DNA from: CAVTOO01 sp963736355
Lineage (GTDB): Bacteria; Pseudomonadota; Alphaproteobacteria; Rhizobiales; Xanthobacteraceae
NCBI GenBank assembly: GCA_963736355.1
Contig: CAVTOO010000004.1
Location: 62,001 to 126,000, forward strand
DNA: 64,000 bases
Direction of reading: 5' to 3'
Below the pieces are notes generated by a model. That model saw only the letters and a list, made by a program, of their open reading frames with translations. It was not told the origin of the DNA and did no database searches. Numbering within the stretch: position 1 is the first letter of the stretch; each line of letters starts with the position of its first letter. Shown one piece after another: positions 38,064-46,583 of this stretch. A program made the translations under genes and the position numbers.

Positions 38064-39302
38064 TCAGGCTGCTTCCGCGTTGATCTTCCGCCACCAGCGA
38101 TACGTCAGCAGGATCGCCAGCAATCCTTCGCCGCCGCTGATGACGATCGCATATTGCGCGCCGACGGCCTCGGCCAGAAGGCCGGTCTGAATAAATCCCA
38201 GCGGCCCGGTGCCGATGGCAACGGTCAACAGGCCGAGCATCAGTCCGCGCATCTCCGGCTTCACGATGCGAAAGATCAGCGTCGATTGCATGATGCCGAA
38301 GACAGCGTTCGCGGAGCCGGCAAAGAGAAGCGCCGTGCTCGCCAGCTTTGCATCGGAAATCATCGCCATCGTTGATAGCGCGAGGAGATTGACGGCGACG
38401 CTTGCGACATACAGCGTCGCATAGTGCGAGGGCCGGGCCCAATAGACGATGACGAACACACCGAGCAGGGCGCCCGCGCCGTCCATGCTGGCGAAGATGC
38501 CGATGCCGCGTTCCGTTAGCTGGAGATAGTCCTGACCGATGACCGGCACGAGGCTGATGATCGGCCAGGCGAACAGGTTGAAGATGACGGTGATGGCAAA
38601 GTAGCCGATCAGTCCGGGATCGCGCGCGGATGCGCTGATGGCCGCCGCGATATTGCCGAAGAATGCGCCGTGGGCCTGTTCGCGGGGCGGATTGCGATAG
38701 CGAACCCCGATCACCAGGACGCCCGCGATGACATACATCGCGATGCCGAAGATGAAGCAGCCGCCGATGCCCCATGTGGCAAGCAGGGTACCGCCGACGG
38801 CAGGGCCGATCATGCGGCTGGCATTGCTGGAACCGGCATCGAGCGCCATCGCCGTGGCCATGTGCGCCGTGCCGACGACCCTGCCGATCATCAGCCGGCG
38901 CAGGGGCATGTCCATCGACCAGATGACTCCGCCGATGAAACTCGCGACGGCGACATGCCAGACGGCGAGATGACCAGTGTAGGTCAGCAGAACCAAAAGG
39001 ATCGACGTCACGAGCGAGACGCCAATGGTCAGGAAGAGGATCGTGCGTCCCTCGAACCGGTCTGCCGCAGCTCCCATGAATGCGCCGAACATCGCCATGG
39101 GCAGAATGCGCAGCATCACCAGCATCGTGACCACAAAGGCCGAGCCGGTGCTTTGGTAGGTAAAGATTCCGAGGACCAGAATGTCGAGCCATCGCACGCA
39201 AAACTGCAGCGTGCCGATCATCCAAAGGCGCCAGAAGTCCGGCTCTGTGGGGAAACGGCCTGGCCGTTTCGCTGTCGCATGATCGCGTGGGTCTGTGTCC
39301 AA
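38064..39302 (-). CDS. MFS transporter (EntS/enterobactin-exporter-like group)
   Basis: 412 residues with about 12 hydrophobic helices. AAADRFEGRTILFLTIGVSL is the loop 2-3 MFS motif; the N-terminal FWRLWMIGTLQFCVRWLDIL and the MDMPLRRLMIGRVVG loop fit the MFS_3/EntS-like group. It probably exports a small molecule or drug by proton antiport. It is convergent with the OYE gene. The overlapping longer frame 38008-39225 on the same strand is out of register and has no MFS character. Confidence 0.85.
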   Translation of the reverse strand: MDTDPRDHATAKRPGRFPTEPDFWRLWMIGTLQFCVRWLDILVLGIFTYQSTGSAFVVTMLVMLRILPMAMFGAFMGAAADRFEGRTILFLTIGVSLVTSILLVLLTYTGHLAVWHVAVASFIGGVIWSMDMPLRRLMIGRVVGTAHMATAMALDAGSSNASRMIGPAVGGTLLATWGIGGCFIFGIAMYVIAGVLVIGVRYRNPPREQAHGAFFGNIAAAISASARDPGLIGYFAITVIFNLFAWPIISLVPVIGQDYLQLTERGIGIFASMDGAGALLGVFVIVYWARPSHYATLYVASVAVNLLALSTMAMISDAKLASTALLFAGSANAVFGIMQSTLIFRIVKPEMRGLMLGLLTVAIGTGPLGFIQTGLLAEAVGAQYAIVISGGEGLLAILLTYRWWRKINAEAA

Positions 39303-39422
39303 ATCTCTGGCCGTAGGCTGGCGATTGTCCGAATGGACAGAGAAACGCCGTAGCTGATTTGGCTGCGCTTAAGTAGATCGGCTTTTGCAGGGCGGGGCTG
39401 TGATGGCTTGCATGCGCCGCAA

Positions 39423-39455
39423 CAAAAAACCCGCCGCTTCGAAAAGCGACGGGTT
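39423..39455 (-). terminator. Rho-independent terminator of cspA
   Basis: On the minus strand aacccgtcgcttttcgaagc pairs back on itself with gcggcgggtt and is followed by a T run (tttttt). It lies about 54 bases after the cspA stop. Confidence 0.75.
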
Positions 39456-39508
39456 CATGTCTGTCATTCTGCCGCTACATCCACGGTCAGAATTAAAACG
39501 TATCGCGC

Positions 39509-39718
39509 TTAGATGACGCGAAGATTATCCGCAGACGACTTGCCCGAACGCTTGTCGGCCACGATGTCGAAAGAGATCTTCTGGCCTTCGGCCAGGCCGC
39601 TGAGGCCGGCGCGCTCGACGGCGCTGATGTGAACGAACACATCCGGTCCGCCAGCTTCAGACTCGATAAAGCCAAAACCCTTTTGGCCGTTAAACCACTT
39701 CACTGTGCCTTTGTTCAT
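39509..39718 (-). CDS. cspA: Cold-shock protein (CspA family)
   Basis: 69 residues from ATG 39718 with aaagga upstream. RNP1 and RNP2 motifs are present (KGFGFIES and DVFVHISAVE), as is the NKGTVKWFN start. It is a single-stranded nucleic-acid-binding beta-barrel acting as an RNA chaperone. The frame is open further upstream to 39907, but that part is the untranslated leader, which is long as in many csp genes. A terminator follows. Confidence 0.95.
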   Translation of the reverse strand: MNKGTVKWFNGQKGFGFIESEAGGPDVFVHISAVERAGLSGLAEGQKISFDIVADKRSGKSSADNLRVI

Positions 39719-39969
39719 GAGAACATTCCTTTGGGATACACGTCGGTTGATGCGCGGAACGCGCACCATTCTCCGAGTTTCGATTTTGGAGAATTGTCTG
39801 AGACGTGTGGCCCCGGAAGGGAGCAAAGCGGACCAGGTCGTTCGGCCAAGGATCGAGACCCCAATATATCGCCTAATATCGGGGGTTACAAGGTCAGTTT
39901 GGGCCAAAGATCGCCATTTGGGGTCCCGCGCGCCTTGCCCGCCTCAGGTCCGCTCCTGTAAAGAGACAC

Positions 39970-40227
39970 ATGGAAAACGACAACAAATTGAGCCTCGCTG
40001 CACGCAAAGAAAAGGCAGCAACCGAAGGCCGCAAGGCTCTGGCAGAGACCCAGGCCCAGGATCTCGCCGTTCGAAAGAACATGGCGCGCCTGAAAGCGCT
40101 GCGATTGGCCAAGGAAGCCGTGGATCGCGAGGCCAATATCGATGCGCCTCCGGCTGCGAAAGCCAAGCCGAAGAAGGCCAAAGCGGCACCCAAAGCCGTG
40201 GCCAAGAAGGCGGTTGAGGCCGAGTAG
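39970..40227 (+). CDS. Small hypothetical protein with Lys/Ala-rich tail
   Basis: 85 residues. A predicted helical first half (LAARKEKAATEGRKALAE, VRKNMARLKALRLAKEAVDR) is followed by an Ala/Lys/Pro tail (AKAKPKKAKAAPKAVAKKA) like those of basic nucleic-acid-associated proteins. The pattern resembles small conserved hypothetical proteins of Bradyrhizobiaceae. It diverges from cspA; possible nucleic-acid binding is inferred only from charge. Confidence 0.6.
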   Translation: MENDNKLSLAARKEKAATEGRKALAETQAQDLAVRKNMARLKALRLAKEAVDREANIDAPPAAKAKPKKAKAAPKAVAKKAVEAE

Positions 40228-40415
40228 TTAACCTTCATTTTGGTCTCTGCCGGGCCTGATGAGGCCTCCCCTCGAGCGGTCGATGGAGCATGGCTCCTCT
40301 TCCAGCAATGCCCACCTGCGTTAGAATTTTCGCGATTCGTGTGCTAAACGGGACTACCGCGTGGCCGGAGGTGCCTGCGGCGTTGTCTTGGCTGCCGGGT
40401 TTTCGGGATTGACCA

Positions 40416-41186
40416 ATGGGAAGGCCGATAGTCGGAATTATCGGGAACTCGCATGTTCACGAGAACCGCTTTCCGGTGCAGCAAGTCGGTGAACGCAATC
40501 TTCGGGCGATTGTCGAGGTCACCGATGCGATGCCGATCATTTTCCCCGGCCTGCCAAATGTCACCGACGTCGCCACGCTGCTCGACATCGTCGATGGTGT
40601 GTTGCTGACCGGCGCACGCGCCAATGTGCATCCGACGCGTTTTGGTCTCGAGGCGGACCCCAAGCACGAACCCTATGACGAAAGCCGGGATGCGGTTGCG
40701 CTCGATGTCGCCGAGGCGTGTGTCGCGCGCGGCATCCCCATTCTGGGCATCTGCCGCGGTTTCCAGGAAATGAATGTCGCCTTCGGCGGTTCGCTGCATC
40801 CCGAAATCAGGGAGATTCCGGGGCGGATGAATCATCGCATGCCGCGCCTCGAGAACGGCGAGATCCATCCCGATCACACCGTCGTCTTCGCCGACCGTCA
40901 CGATGTTCATCTCGTCAGGGACGGCACGTTCGCGCAGTTGTTCGGCTGCGAAACCATTCGCGTCAATTCGCTGCATGGCCAGGGCATTCTCGATCCCGGC
41001 AAGCGCATCGTCATCGAGGGGGTGGCGGAAGACGGAACGGCGGAAGCGATCCGCATCGAGGGCGCGCCGGGCTTTGCGCTCGGTGTCCAATGGCATGCGG
41101 AATACGATCCGCAGAAGAATCCGATCAACCGCGCGCTGTTCCAGGCGTTCGGTGCGGCGCTGTCGAAGCGGCACAGCGCAAGATAG
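40416..41186 (+). CDS. Gamma-glutamyl-gamma-aminobutyrate hydrolase-family protein (class I glutamine amidotransferase fold, PuuD-like)
   Basis: 256 residues. PIVGIIGNSHV opens the fold, the nucleophile Cys is in PILGICRGFQEMNVAFGG, and the catalytic His/Glu are in GVQWHAEYDPQKNP; DGVLLTGARANVHPTRFG is the oxyanion region. PuuD hydrolyses gamma-Glu-GABA in putrescine breakdown. No other puu gene is in the window, so the substrate is not fixed by context. Its stop overlaps the first base of palindromic repeat C. Confidence 0.88.
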   Translation: MGRPIVGIIGNSHVHENRFPVQQVGERNLRAIVEVTDAMPIIFPGLPNVTDVATLLDIVDGVLLTGARANVHPTRFGLEADPKHEPYDESRDAVALDVAEACVARGIPILGICRGFQEMNVAFGGSLHPEIREIPGRMNHRMPRLENGEIHPDHTVVFADRHDVHLVRDGTFAQLFGCETIRVNSLHGQGILDPGKRIVIEGVAEDGTAEAIRIEGAPGFALGVQWHAEYDPQKNPINRALFQAFGAALSKRHSAR

Positions 41187-41255
41187 AGCATGATCCCGAC
41201 CGGAACGGCCACGTTAGCGCAAAGTGGGAACCGGTTTTCGGAAAAGATCATGCTC
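41186..41255. repeat. Intergenic palindromic repeat, copy C
   Basis: Ends gagcatgatcccgaccgg and aaagatcatgctc with an inner aagtgggaaccggttttcgg. It lies between the PuuD-like gene and the convergent Bcr/CflA-like gene. Confidence 0.8.
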
Positions 41256-41315
41256 AAATAAGAACAAGCGGCGGTTCTGATTCAACGCAATTGAAGCAGA
41301 GCTTGGCTTTCTTCC

Positions 41316-42527
41316 TTACGCGCGACGGCGCGTCAGATGCAGCGACCAGAACGCGATTTGTGTGATGGTGCTGGCGGTTGCCAGAATAATCGCCGCCGCG
41401 AGCGCGGGGTTGCTGCCGATGCCAACCATCGCCGTGCAGAATGCGCCGATCGCCATTTGTGCGCATCCGTAGAGCCCTGAGGCCGATCCGATCACGCGAG
41501 TGTTGACGTTCATCGCCTGCGTCAGCGCGGATGGCGCGGCGATACCGACGCCGAAGGTCAGCGTGAACATCAGAAACACGATGAGGTGCGCGTCCATCAT
41601 GTCGAAAACAACAACGCCGAGATAGGTGAACGCCGCGACGGTGCTGAGCATCGTCGCGCCGATCAGAATGGCGCCGTTGGAAAAGAAGCGGTTCAATCGT
41701 ATGGCGAAGAAGCTTGCGAATGTGATGCTGATGATCAGGATGCCGAGCGACACGCCGACCTCGAATTGCGAGCGTCCGAGCTGCTGCATGAAGATAAAGG
41801 GCGCGGCGGCAATGAAGGCATACATCGACGTCGTCGCGCAGCCGCCGCCGATGCAATAGCCGAGGAATCGCGGCGAGCGCAGCAACTGCCCATAGTTCTT
41901 CGCCAGCGTCTTAACGTCGACGTTGCCCGCCGACAGGTTCGTTTCAGGCAAGAGCCGCCAGGCGATGAATAAATTTGTCAGACCGAGTCCGCACAGCACC
42001 CAGAAAATCGGACGCCAGCCGAATTGTGCGGCGATGATACTGCCGACGATCGGCGCCAGGGCTGGGCCCATTGTCGTCGTCAAATTCATCATCGCGAGCC
42101 GTCGCATGGTTTCCTCGGGCGCCGAGGTGTCGCGGACCATGGCACGTCCCAGCACCAGTCCGGCGCCGCCGCCCAAGGCCTGGAAAAAACGCGCGATAAT
42201 CAGGATCTGCGCGCTCGCGGCGACCGCAGCGATCGCGCCGGCCGCCGTGTAGAGCACGAGCGCACCGATCAGCGTGCGGCGGCGGCCGAAGCGGTCCGAG
42301 ATCGGGCCGTAGAGGATGCCGGCGATGGCGAGACCCATAATGTAAACGCTGAGTGTCTGCTGGATCGTGGCGACGCTGGTTCCGAGATCGGCGGCGGCGA
42401 GCGGAAGCGCAGGCACGAAAATGTGCATGGCCAGCGTGCCGCTGAACACCAGCAGCGTCAGCATCCACAGGTGCACATGCACAAGGGCGCGCTCGCCCTT
42501 GGCGGGGGTATCGGTTGGAATGTCCAT
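41316..42527 (-). CDS. Bcr/CflA-family multidrug MFS transporter
   Basis: 403 residues from ATG 42527; the frame extends to 42650 without a better start. Twelve-helix MFS protein with the Bcr/CflA marks: FVPALPLAAADLGTSVATIQ, the loop motif GPISDRFGRRRTLIGAL and ALGGGAGLVLGRAMVRD. Family members export bicyclomycin, chloramphenicol, sulfonamides or dipeptides/cysteine. It stands alone between a repeat and the pseudo-protease gene. Confidence 0.88.
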   Translation of the reverse strand: MDIPTDTPAKGERALVHVHLWMLTLLVFSGTLAMHIFVPALPLAAADLGTSVATIQQTLSVYIMGLAIAGILYGPISDRFGRRRTLIGALVLYTAAGAIAAVAASAQILIIARFFQALGGGAGLVLGRAMVRDTSAPEETMRRLAMMNLTTTMGPALAPIVGSIIAAQFGWRPIFWVLCGLGLTNLFIAWRLLPETNLSAGNVDVKTLAKNYGQLLRSPRFLGYCIGGGCATTSMYAFIAAAPFIFMQQLGRSQFEVGVSLGILIISITFASFFAIRLNRFFSNGAILIGATMLSTVAAFTYLGVVVFDMMDAHLIVFLMFTLTFGVGIAAPSALTQAMNVNTRVIGSASGLYGCAQMAIGAFCTAMVGIGSNPALAAAIILATASTITQIAFWSLHLTRRRA

Positions 42528-42783
42528 CGGATGGGCGGAACCGTCAGTCGCGGCATGCAATGCGCAGCCGACGCGGCCACACGAAACGGCGGGCATTATG
42601 CCTTTTCGCGCGCCCGGCGTTAGGCCGTGCGGTGGTACATGCCCCTGCAAAGAAAGTGGGTTGTGCGGTCCGGAATCTCTGCTACCGGCAACGGGCGGGC
42701 AGGGTGCGGCCTAAGCCCCGCGCCACCGTCTCGCCCGTTTTCGTTCGCCATGTTAGAGTGCCGTGTTTGACGGGAGTTGCTCG

Positions 42784-43755
42784 ATGCCGTCCTTGCCTGA
42801 CTGGAAGGTGCCACTCGCCGCGCAACCGCGCGCCGAGAATTATGCTTTCGATCTTGAGCGCGCGCTGAGCGCGATGGTCGGTGTTCACGCCATGATCCCG
42901 TCGGATGCCTTCACGGCCGATACGCTCGGCACCGAGCGCGCGGGCAACGGGGTGTTCATCGGCGACGGGCTCGTTCTGACCATCGGCTATCTTGTCACCG
43001 AGGCGACAGCCGTCTGGTTGCACCTCGGCAATGGCCACGCGGTCGAGGGGCATGTCCTCGGTTACGATCAGGAAACCGGTTTCGGCCTGGTGCAGGCGCT
43101 GGGCCACATCGATCTTCCCGCGGTGCCGATTGGATCCTCCGCGAGCGTGGCGGCCGGCGACAACGTCGTTGTCGGTGGCGCCGGCGGCCGTTCGCGGTCT
43201 GTCGCTGCGCGGGTCGTCAGCAAGCAGGAATTCGCGGGTCACTGGGAATACGCGCTGGAGGAGGCGATCTTCACCAGCCCGTCGCATCCGAACTGGGGCG
43301 GCGCGGGTGTTCTGTCTTCGAGCGGCGAATTGATCGGCATCGGCTCGCTGCAGATCGAGCGTTCGACCGAGGGCAAATCCGAACATCTGAACATGGTCGT
43401 GCCGATCGATCTCCTGAAACCGATCCTCGACGACCTGCGCAAATTTGGCCGCGTCAACAAGCCGACGCGACCCTGGCTCGGCATGTACTCGACCGAGGTC
43501 GAGGGCAAGGTTGTGGTTGCTGGGCTGTCGTCACGCGGACCGGCCGTGCGGGCCGAACTCAAGATCGGTGATGTGATCGTGGCTGTCGGCGGCAAGCGCG
43601 TTTCAACGCTGATGGAATTCTACCGCAGGCTCTGGTCGCTCGGGGCCGCCGGCGTCCAGGTGCCGCTGACGATTTATCGCGAGGGCGACACGCTCGAAGT
43701 CACCGTGACGTCGTCGACGCGCGAGCGGATGATGAAGAAGCCGCAGCTGCACTAA
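42784..43755 (+). CDS. HtrA/S1C-like PDZ protein with a degenerate catalytic triad
   Basis: 323 residues from ATG 42784 with gggag upstream. The trypsin-like domain (about 15-210) and PDZ domain (about 225-323: PWLGMYSTEVEGKVVVAGLS, LKIGDVIVAVGGKRV) follow DegP order. All three catalytic positions look replaced: the His site reads LVLTIGYLVTEA (Tyr for His), the Asp site ETGFGLVQAL (Gly), and the Ser site PNWGGAGVLSSSGELIGIG, where DegP has GNSGGAL (Trp for Ser). No signal peptide or membrane anchor is visible, which is also unusual for the family. It probably acts as a peptide-binding or scaffold pseudo-protease in the cytoplasm. Confidence 0.82.
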   Translation: MPSLPDWKVPLAAQPRAENYAFDLERALSAMVGVHAMIPSDAFTADTLGTERAGNGVFIGDGLVLTIGYLVTEATAVWLHLGNGHAVEGHVLGYDQETGFGLVQALGHIDLPAVPIGSSASVAAGDNVVVGGAGGRSRSVAARVVSKQEFAGHWEYALEEAIFTSPSHPNWGGAGVLSSSGELIGIGSLQIERSTEGKSEHLNMVVPIDLLKPILDDLRKFGRVNKPTRPWLGMYSTEVEGKVVVAGLSSRGPAVRAELKIGDVIVAVGGKRVSTLMEFYRRLWSLGAAGVQVPLTIYREGDTLEVTVTSSTRERMMKKPQLH

Positions 43756-43761
43756 GAGCGA

Positions 43762-44189
43762 TCAGCGCGGTTCTTCATCGTCATATAGCGGTCCCAGAAG
43801 CCCGGGCGCGGGTGCGATCTGTTCGACGACATCAACCCACAGACCCGACGGATCGCTAAAGCCGAAACGTCGTTGTCCGAACGGTTCGTCAGTCAGTGGG
43901 AGCGATGACCGGTCCGCCGTTACGCTTGAACTCCTCCAAGCGCAGCCGTTGCATCTTCAACCTGCAGTTCGAAGCACATCCCTTTGCCACCGAAACTTTC
44001 CGGCCCGGGCGGCGCCGACGGATGATCGGGCGACATGAACGCGATCGTTGCGCTCTCACCTTCGGCCTGAAGCAGCACGAACCACGTTGCCTCGAATACG
44101 ATGCCGAAACCGAGATGCCTGCTCCAGAAGTTGCGGCATTCGACGAGCTTTGGCGTGACAATGATGGGATAGCGGTCGACAAAACGCAT
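43762..44189 (-). CDS. VOC-family (glyoxalase/bleomycin-resistance fold) protein, two +1 shifts
   Basis: 141 residues after two corrections (near 43937-43939 and at 43897). The first half reads MRFVDRYPIIVTPKLVECRN and ATWFVLLQAEGESATIAFMS; the repaired second half gives ALEEFKRNGGPVIAPLTDEP, FGQRRFGFSDPSGLWVDVVE, a standard VOC metal-site ending. The two halves pair as beta-alpha-beta-beta-beta modules. Function unknown: lyase, isomerase or dioxygenase-like activities and resistance proteins all use this fold. It lies seven bases after the convergent pseudo-protease stop. Confidence 0.78.
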
Positions 44190-44269
44190 GGAGTGCTCCT
44201 GAAGCTCCAGGATCATAAGGAGAATCCTGCGCTACCTGAAGGACGCATGTCGTCGCAGTGAGCTGACTT

Positions 44270-44310
44270 ACGGTAAAATAATAAAAAGCGCCCCGGGGCA
44301 CCGGGGCGCT
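44270..44310 (-). terminator. Rho-independent terminator of the Hsp20 gene
   Basis: On the minus strand agcgccccgg (44301-44310 arm) pairs with ccggggcgct (44287-44296) and is followed by tttttattatttta. It lies 50 bases after the Hsp20 stop. Confidence 0.85.
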
Positions 44311-44359
44311 TCTTCATTTCAGCAGAGCTTGAAGACGAAGAACCTGAGACGGGCGCGCT

Positions 44360-44830
44360 TTACGCGGCGACCTTGGTCTCGTTCTCGATCACCTTGCCGG
44401 CGACGGCGCTGGTCGTGATCGGAATGCTCTTGGGCTTCTTGGCTTCCGGGATCTCGCGCACGAGATCGACATGCAGGAGGCCGTTCTCAAGCGCTGCGCT
44501 CTTGACCTGCACGAAGTCGGCAAGCTGGAAGCTGCGCTCGAAGGCGCGAGCGGCGATGCCGCGATACAGCACCTGCTCGTCCTTGGTCGCCTCATTCGCG
44601 GCTTTCTCGCCGCGAATCGTCAGCGTGTTTTCCTTGGCGACGATGGAGAGTTCGTTCTCGGCAAAGCCTGCCACGGCAACGCTGATGCGATAGGTGGTCT
44701 CGCCGGTCCGCTCGATATTGTAGGGCGGGTAGCCGGGCGTGCCGTCGACGCTGGGTTGATCGAGCATCGAAAACAGGCGGTCAAAGCCGACGGTGGAACG
44801 ATAGAAGGGGGTCAGATCAAAAGTACGCAT
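44360..44830 (-). CDS. Small heat-shock protein (Hsp20/IbpA class A)
   Basis: 156 residues from ATG 44830 with a strong ggagga site. The alpha-crystallin domain spans about residues 35-125 (YNIERTGETTYRISVAVAGF, NTLTIRGEKAA, GIAARAFERSFQLADFVQV, ALENGLLHVDLVREIPE), with the N-terminus FDLTPFYRSTVGFDRLFSML typical of rhizobial class A sHsps. It holds unfolding proteins as an ATP-independent chaperone. Expression is predicted to be heat-controlled twice: an RpoH promoter and a ROSE-like RNA thermometer precede it. Confidence 0.93.
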   Translation of the reverse strand: MRTFDLTPFYRSTVGFDRLFSMLDQPSVDGTPGYPPYNIERTGETTYRISVAVAGFAENELSIVAKENTLTIRGEKAANEATKDEQVLYRGIAARAFERSFQLADFVQVKSAALENGLLHVDLVREIPEAKKPKSIPITTSAVAGKVIENETKVAA

Positions 44831-44834
44831 GGAT

Positions 44835-44852
44835 GTCCTCCATTTGAGCGAC
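44835..44852 (-). promoter_or_regulatory. ROSE-like RNA thermometer hairpin masking the Hsp20 ribosome site
   Basis: On the minus strand GUCGCU pairs with AGGAC of the GGAGGA site: G-C, U-A, C-G, a bulged G, C-G, U-A, with loop CAAAUGG. The U-C-G-C-U anti-SD with its bulged G is the signature of ROSE elements of rhizobial sHsp genes. It lies five bases before the ATG in a leader of about 85 bases. Confidence 0.6.
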
Positions 44853-44921
44853 AAACAGACGACCCGCCATCATGGCCGGGTCTTCATTCTGGTGCAGCCT
44901 AGAGTGGCCTGCACGGCTGTG

Positions 44922-44949
44922 ATATGGGGGGCTGCTTCGGGCCTTCAAG
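44922..44949 (-). promoter_or_regulatory. RpoH (sigma32) promoter of the Hsp20 gene
   Basis: On the minus strand CTTGAAG (44943-44949) is followed by a 13-base spacer and CCCCATAT (44922-44929). This matches the heat-shock sigma factor consensus CTTGAA-N13/14-CCCCATNT. Confidence 0.7.
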
Positions 44950-45046
44950 GGGCTTGAAGGCAGGCTTTTAAGGCAGGTTCCGGACGCGGCCGGGGCGTCC
45001 CTGAAAGTCCTGTTTTGCTTGAAAATCAAACATTTGCCGGCTCCTC

Positions 45047-45991
45047 ATGACGCTAGTTTCCATTCCGGCCAATCCGGTTCCCGACGATGTCGTCACCGGC
45101 ACGATCCGCACCCCGGACGGCGTCGATCTGCGCTTCGCGCGGTGGGCTCCGCCGCCGGGCCGTAAAGGCACCGTCTGCATCTTCACGGGCCGCGCCGAAT
45201 GCATCGAGAAATATTTCGAGACCGTGCGCGATCTGCGCGCACGCGGCTTTGCGGTGGCGATGATCGACTGGCGCGGGCAGGGCCTGTCGCAGCGCCAGCT
45301 GCGCGATCCGCGCAAGGGTTATGTCCGCGATTTCGCCGACTACGAGACCGACGTCGAGACCTTTGTCCGCGAAGTCGTGATGCCCGATTGCCCGCCGCCG
45401 CATTTCGCGCTGGCGCATTCGATGGGCGGTGCGGTGATGCTGCGCGTGGCCGCGCGCGGCAAGCGCTGGTTCGACCGCATCGTGCTGTCGGCGCCGATGA
45501 TCAATCTGCCGGGCTTCCAGGGCAAGGCGCCGACCCGCGCCTTGATCCGCGCCATGCGCTACGCAGGCTTGGGTGGCCGCTATGTGCCGGGTGGCGACGA
45601 CGGGATCGTCGGCGGCGGAACCTTCATCGACAATGTTCTGACGTCGGATCCGGTTCGTTTCGCGCGCAACGCGGCGATCTACCAGGCTGAGCCGACGCTG
45701 GGTCTTGGTTCGCCGACGGTGGCCTGGCTGGATGCCGCGTTCCGCACTATGCACCACTTCGCCGATCCCGGATTCGTCGGCGGCATCCGCCAGCCCATCC
45801 TGTTGATGGCGGCCGGCCGCGATACTGTCGTGTCGACGCAGGCGACCGAACAATTCGCGCGCTATCTGCGTGCCGGCAACAATCTGATTATCGCGGGCGC
45901 CAAGCACGAAATCCTGCAGGAGCAGGATCGCTACCGCCAGCAATTCTGGGCGGCGTTCGACGCCTTCGTGCCGGGCTCGCCGGCTTTCTAG
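45047..45991 (+). CDS. Alpha/beta hydrolase (lysophospholipase/monoacylglycerol lipase-like)
   Basis: 314 residues. The serine-hydrolase nucleophile elbow is FALAHSMGGAVMLRVAARG; CIFTGRAECIEKYFETVRDL and AMIDWRGQGLSQRQLRDPRK match the PldB/hydrolase_4 group; the Asp and His follow in AAGRDTVVSTQATEQFAR and IAGAKHEILQE. It should cleave lysophospholipids or monoacylglycerols. It is divergent from the Hsp20 gene, and its stop overlaps by four bases the 3' end of the convergent membrane protein gene. Confidence 0.87.
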   Translation: MTLVSIPANPVPDDVVTGTIRTPDGVDLRFARWAPPPGRKGTVCIFTGRAECIEKYFETVRDLRARGFAVAMIDWRGQGLSQRQLRDPRKGYVRDFADYETDVETFVREVVMPDCPPPHFALAHSMGGAVMLRVAARGKRWFDRIVLSAPMINLPGFQGKAPTRALIRAMRYAGLGGRYVPGGDDGIVGGGTFIDNVLTSDPVRFARNAAIYQAEPTLGLGSPTVAWLDAAFRTMHHFADPGFVGGIRQPILLMAAGRDTVVSTQATEQFARYLRAGNNLIIAGAKHEILQEQDRYRQQFWAAFDAFVPGSPAF

Positions 45992-46566
45992 CCGCGGTAT
46001 TGTTTCAGCGCGCCCGCGCAGGTGACGCCCGGATCGCCGTTGGTTTGATCGACGAGAATAGCCGACACGCGACGCTCGACCGGCAGACTGTGCCAGCTTT
46101 GATAAAGACCGACCGTATAGCCTGAGTTGGTTCCAGCAGATCCCCACCACATCACGCGGCAAGTGAGGCCATCTGCCATTTGTTCAGATTTCTCAGGCTC
46201 TCGGGTCAAATCACCTACGATAAATACCAAGCCCAGAAGTCCAGCCGTGCCGAGGAAGTAGCCCAAGCCAATCGGAACGAACGCGACAACGATCGCAACG
46301 ATGCGAAGAAAAATATGCCGAATACGCCACAGCGAGACCGCAAGGAAGCAATAAGCCACATAGGCGATTGCAAGTAGTGCGACGTCGTTTCCCCGCGAAT
46401 TGAACGTGAGGCCGACGATAAAAAATAGCGCGATGAGAATAACGACAATTGCTGCGACGGTGGCGGTTCGCACCAGCATGTTTGGTTGCCATCGCGATAA
46501 CAAATAAAAAGCGATGATGGCCAGCGGTGGCCCCAGCATCAAAGCGAACCAGACAACCTGCCACAT
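45988..46566 (-). CDS. Hypothetical membrane protein
   Basis: 192 residues with four or so hydrophobic helices in the first 125 residues (FALMLGPPLAIIAFYLLSRW, VAAIVVILIALFFIVGLTF, IAYVAYCFLAVSLW, IVAIVVAFVPIGLGYFLG) and a polar C-terminus with two Cys (GLTCRVMWWGSAG, PGVTCAGALKQYRG) that could form a disulfide outside the membrane. I do not recognise the family. Local GC is lower than in its neighbours, hinting at acquisition. It sits 17 bases after the HisN-like gene stop on the same strand, so the two may be co-transcribed. Confidence 0.65.
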   Translation of the reverse strand: MWQVVWFALMLGPPLAIIAFYLLSRWQPNMLVRTATVAAIVVILIALFFIVGLTFNSRGNDVALLAIAYVAYCFLAVSLWRIRHIFLRIVAIVVAFVPIGLGYFLGTAGLLGLVFIVGDLTREPEKSEQMADGLTCRVMWWGSAGTNSGYTVGLYQSWHSLPVERRVSAILVDQTNGDPGVTCAGALKQYRG

Positions 46567-46583
46567 TGTTCGTCGTTCGCTTG

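Noticed and set aside
38008..39225. 405-codon frame overlapping the MFS gene on the same strand
   Set aside because: Arg/His-rich translation without hydrophobic helices; the frame at 38064-39302 gives a normal 12-helix protein.
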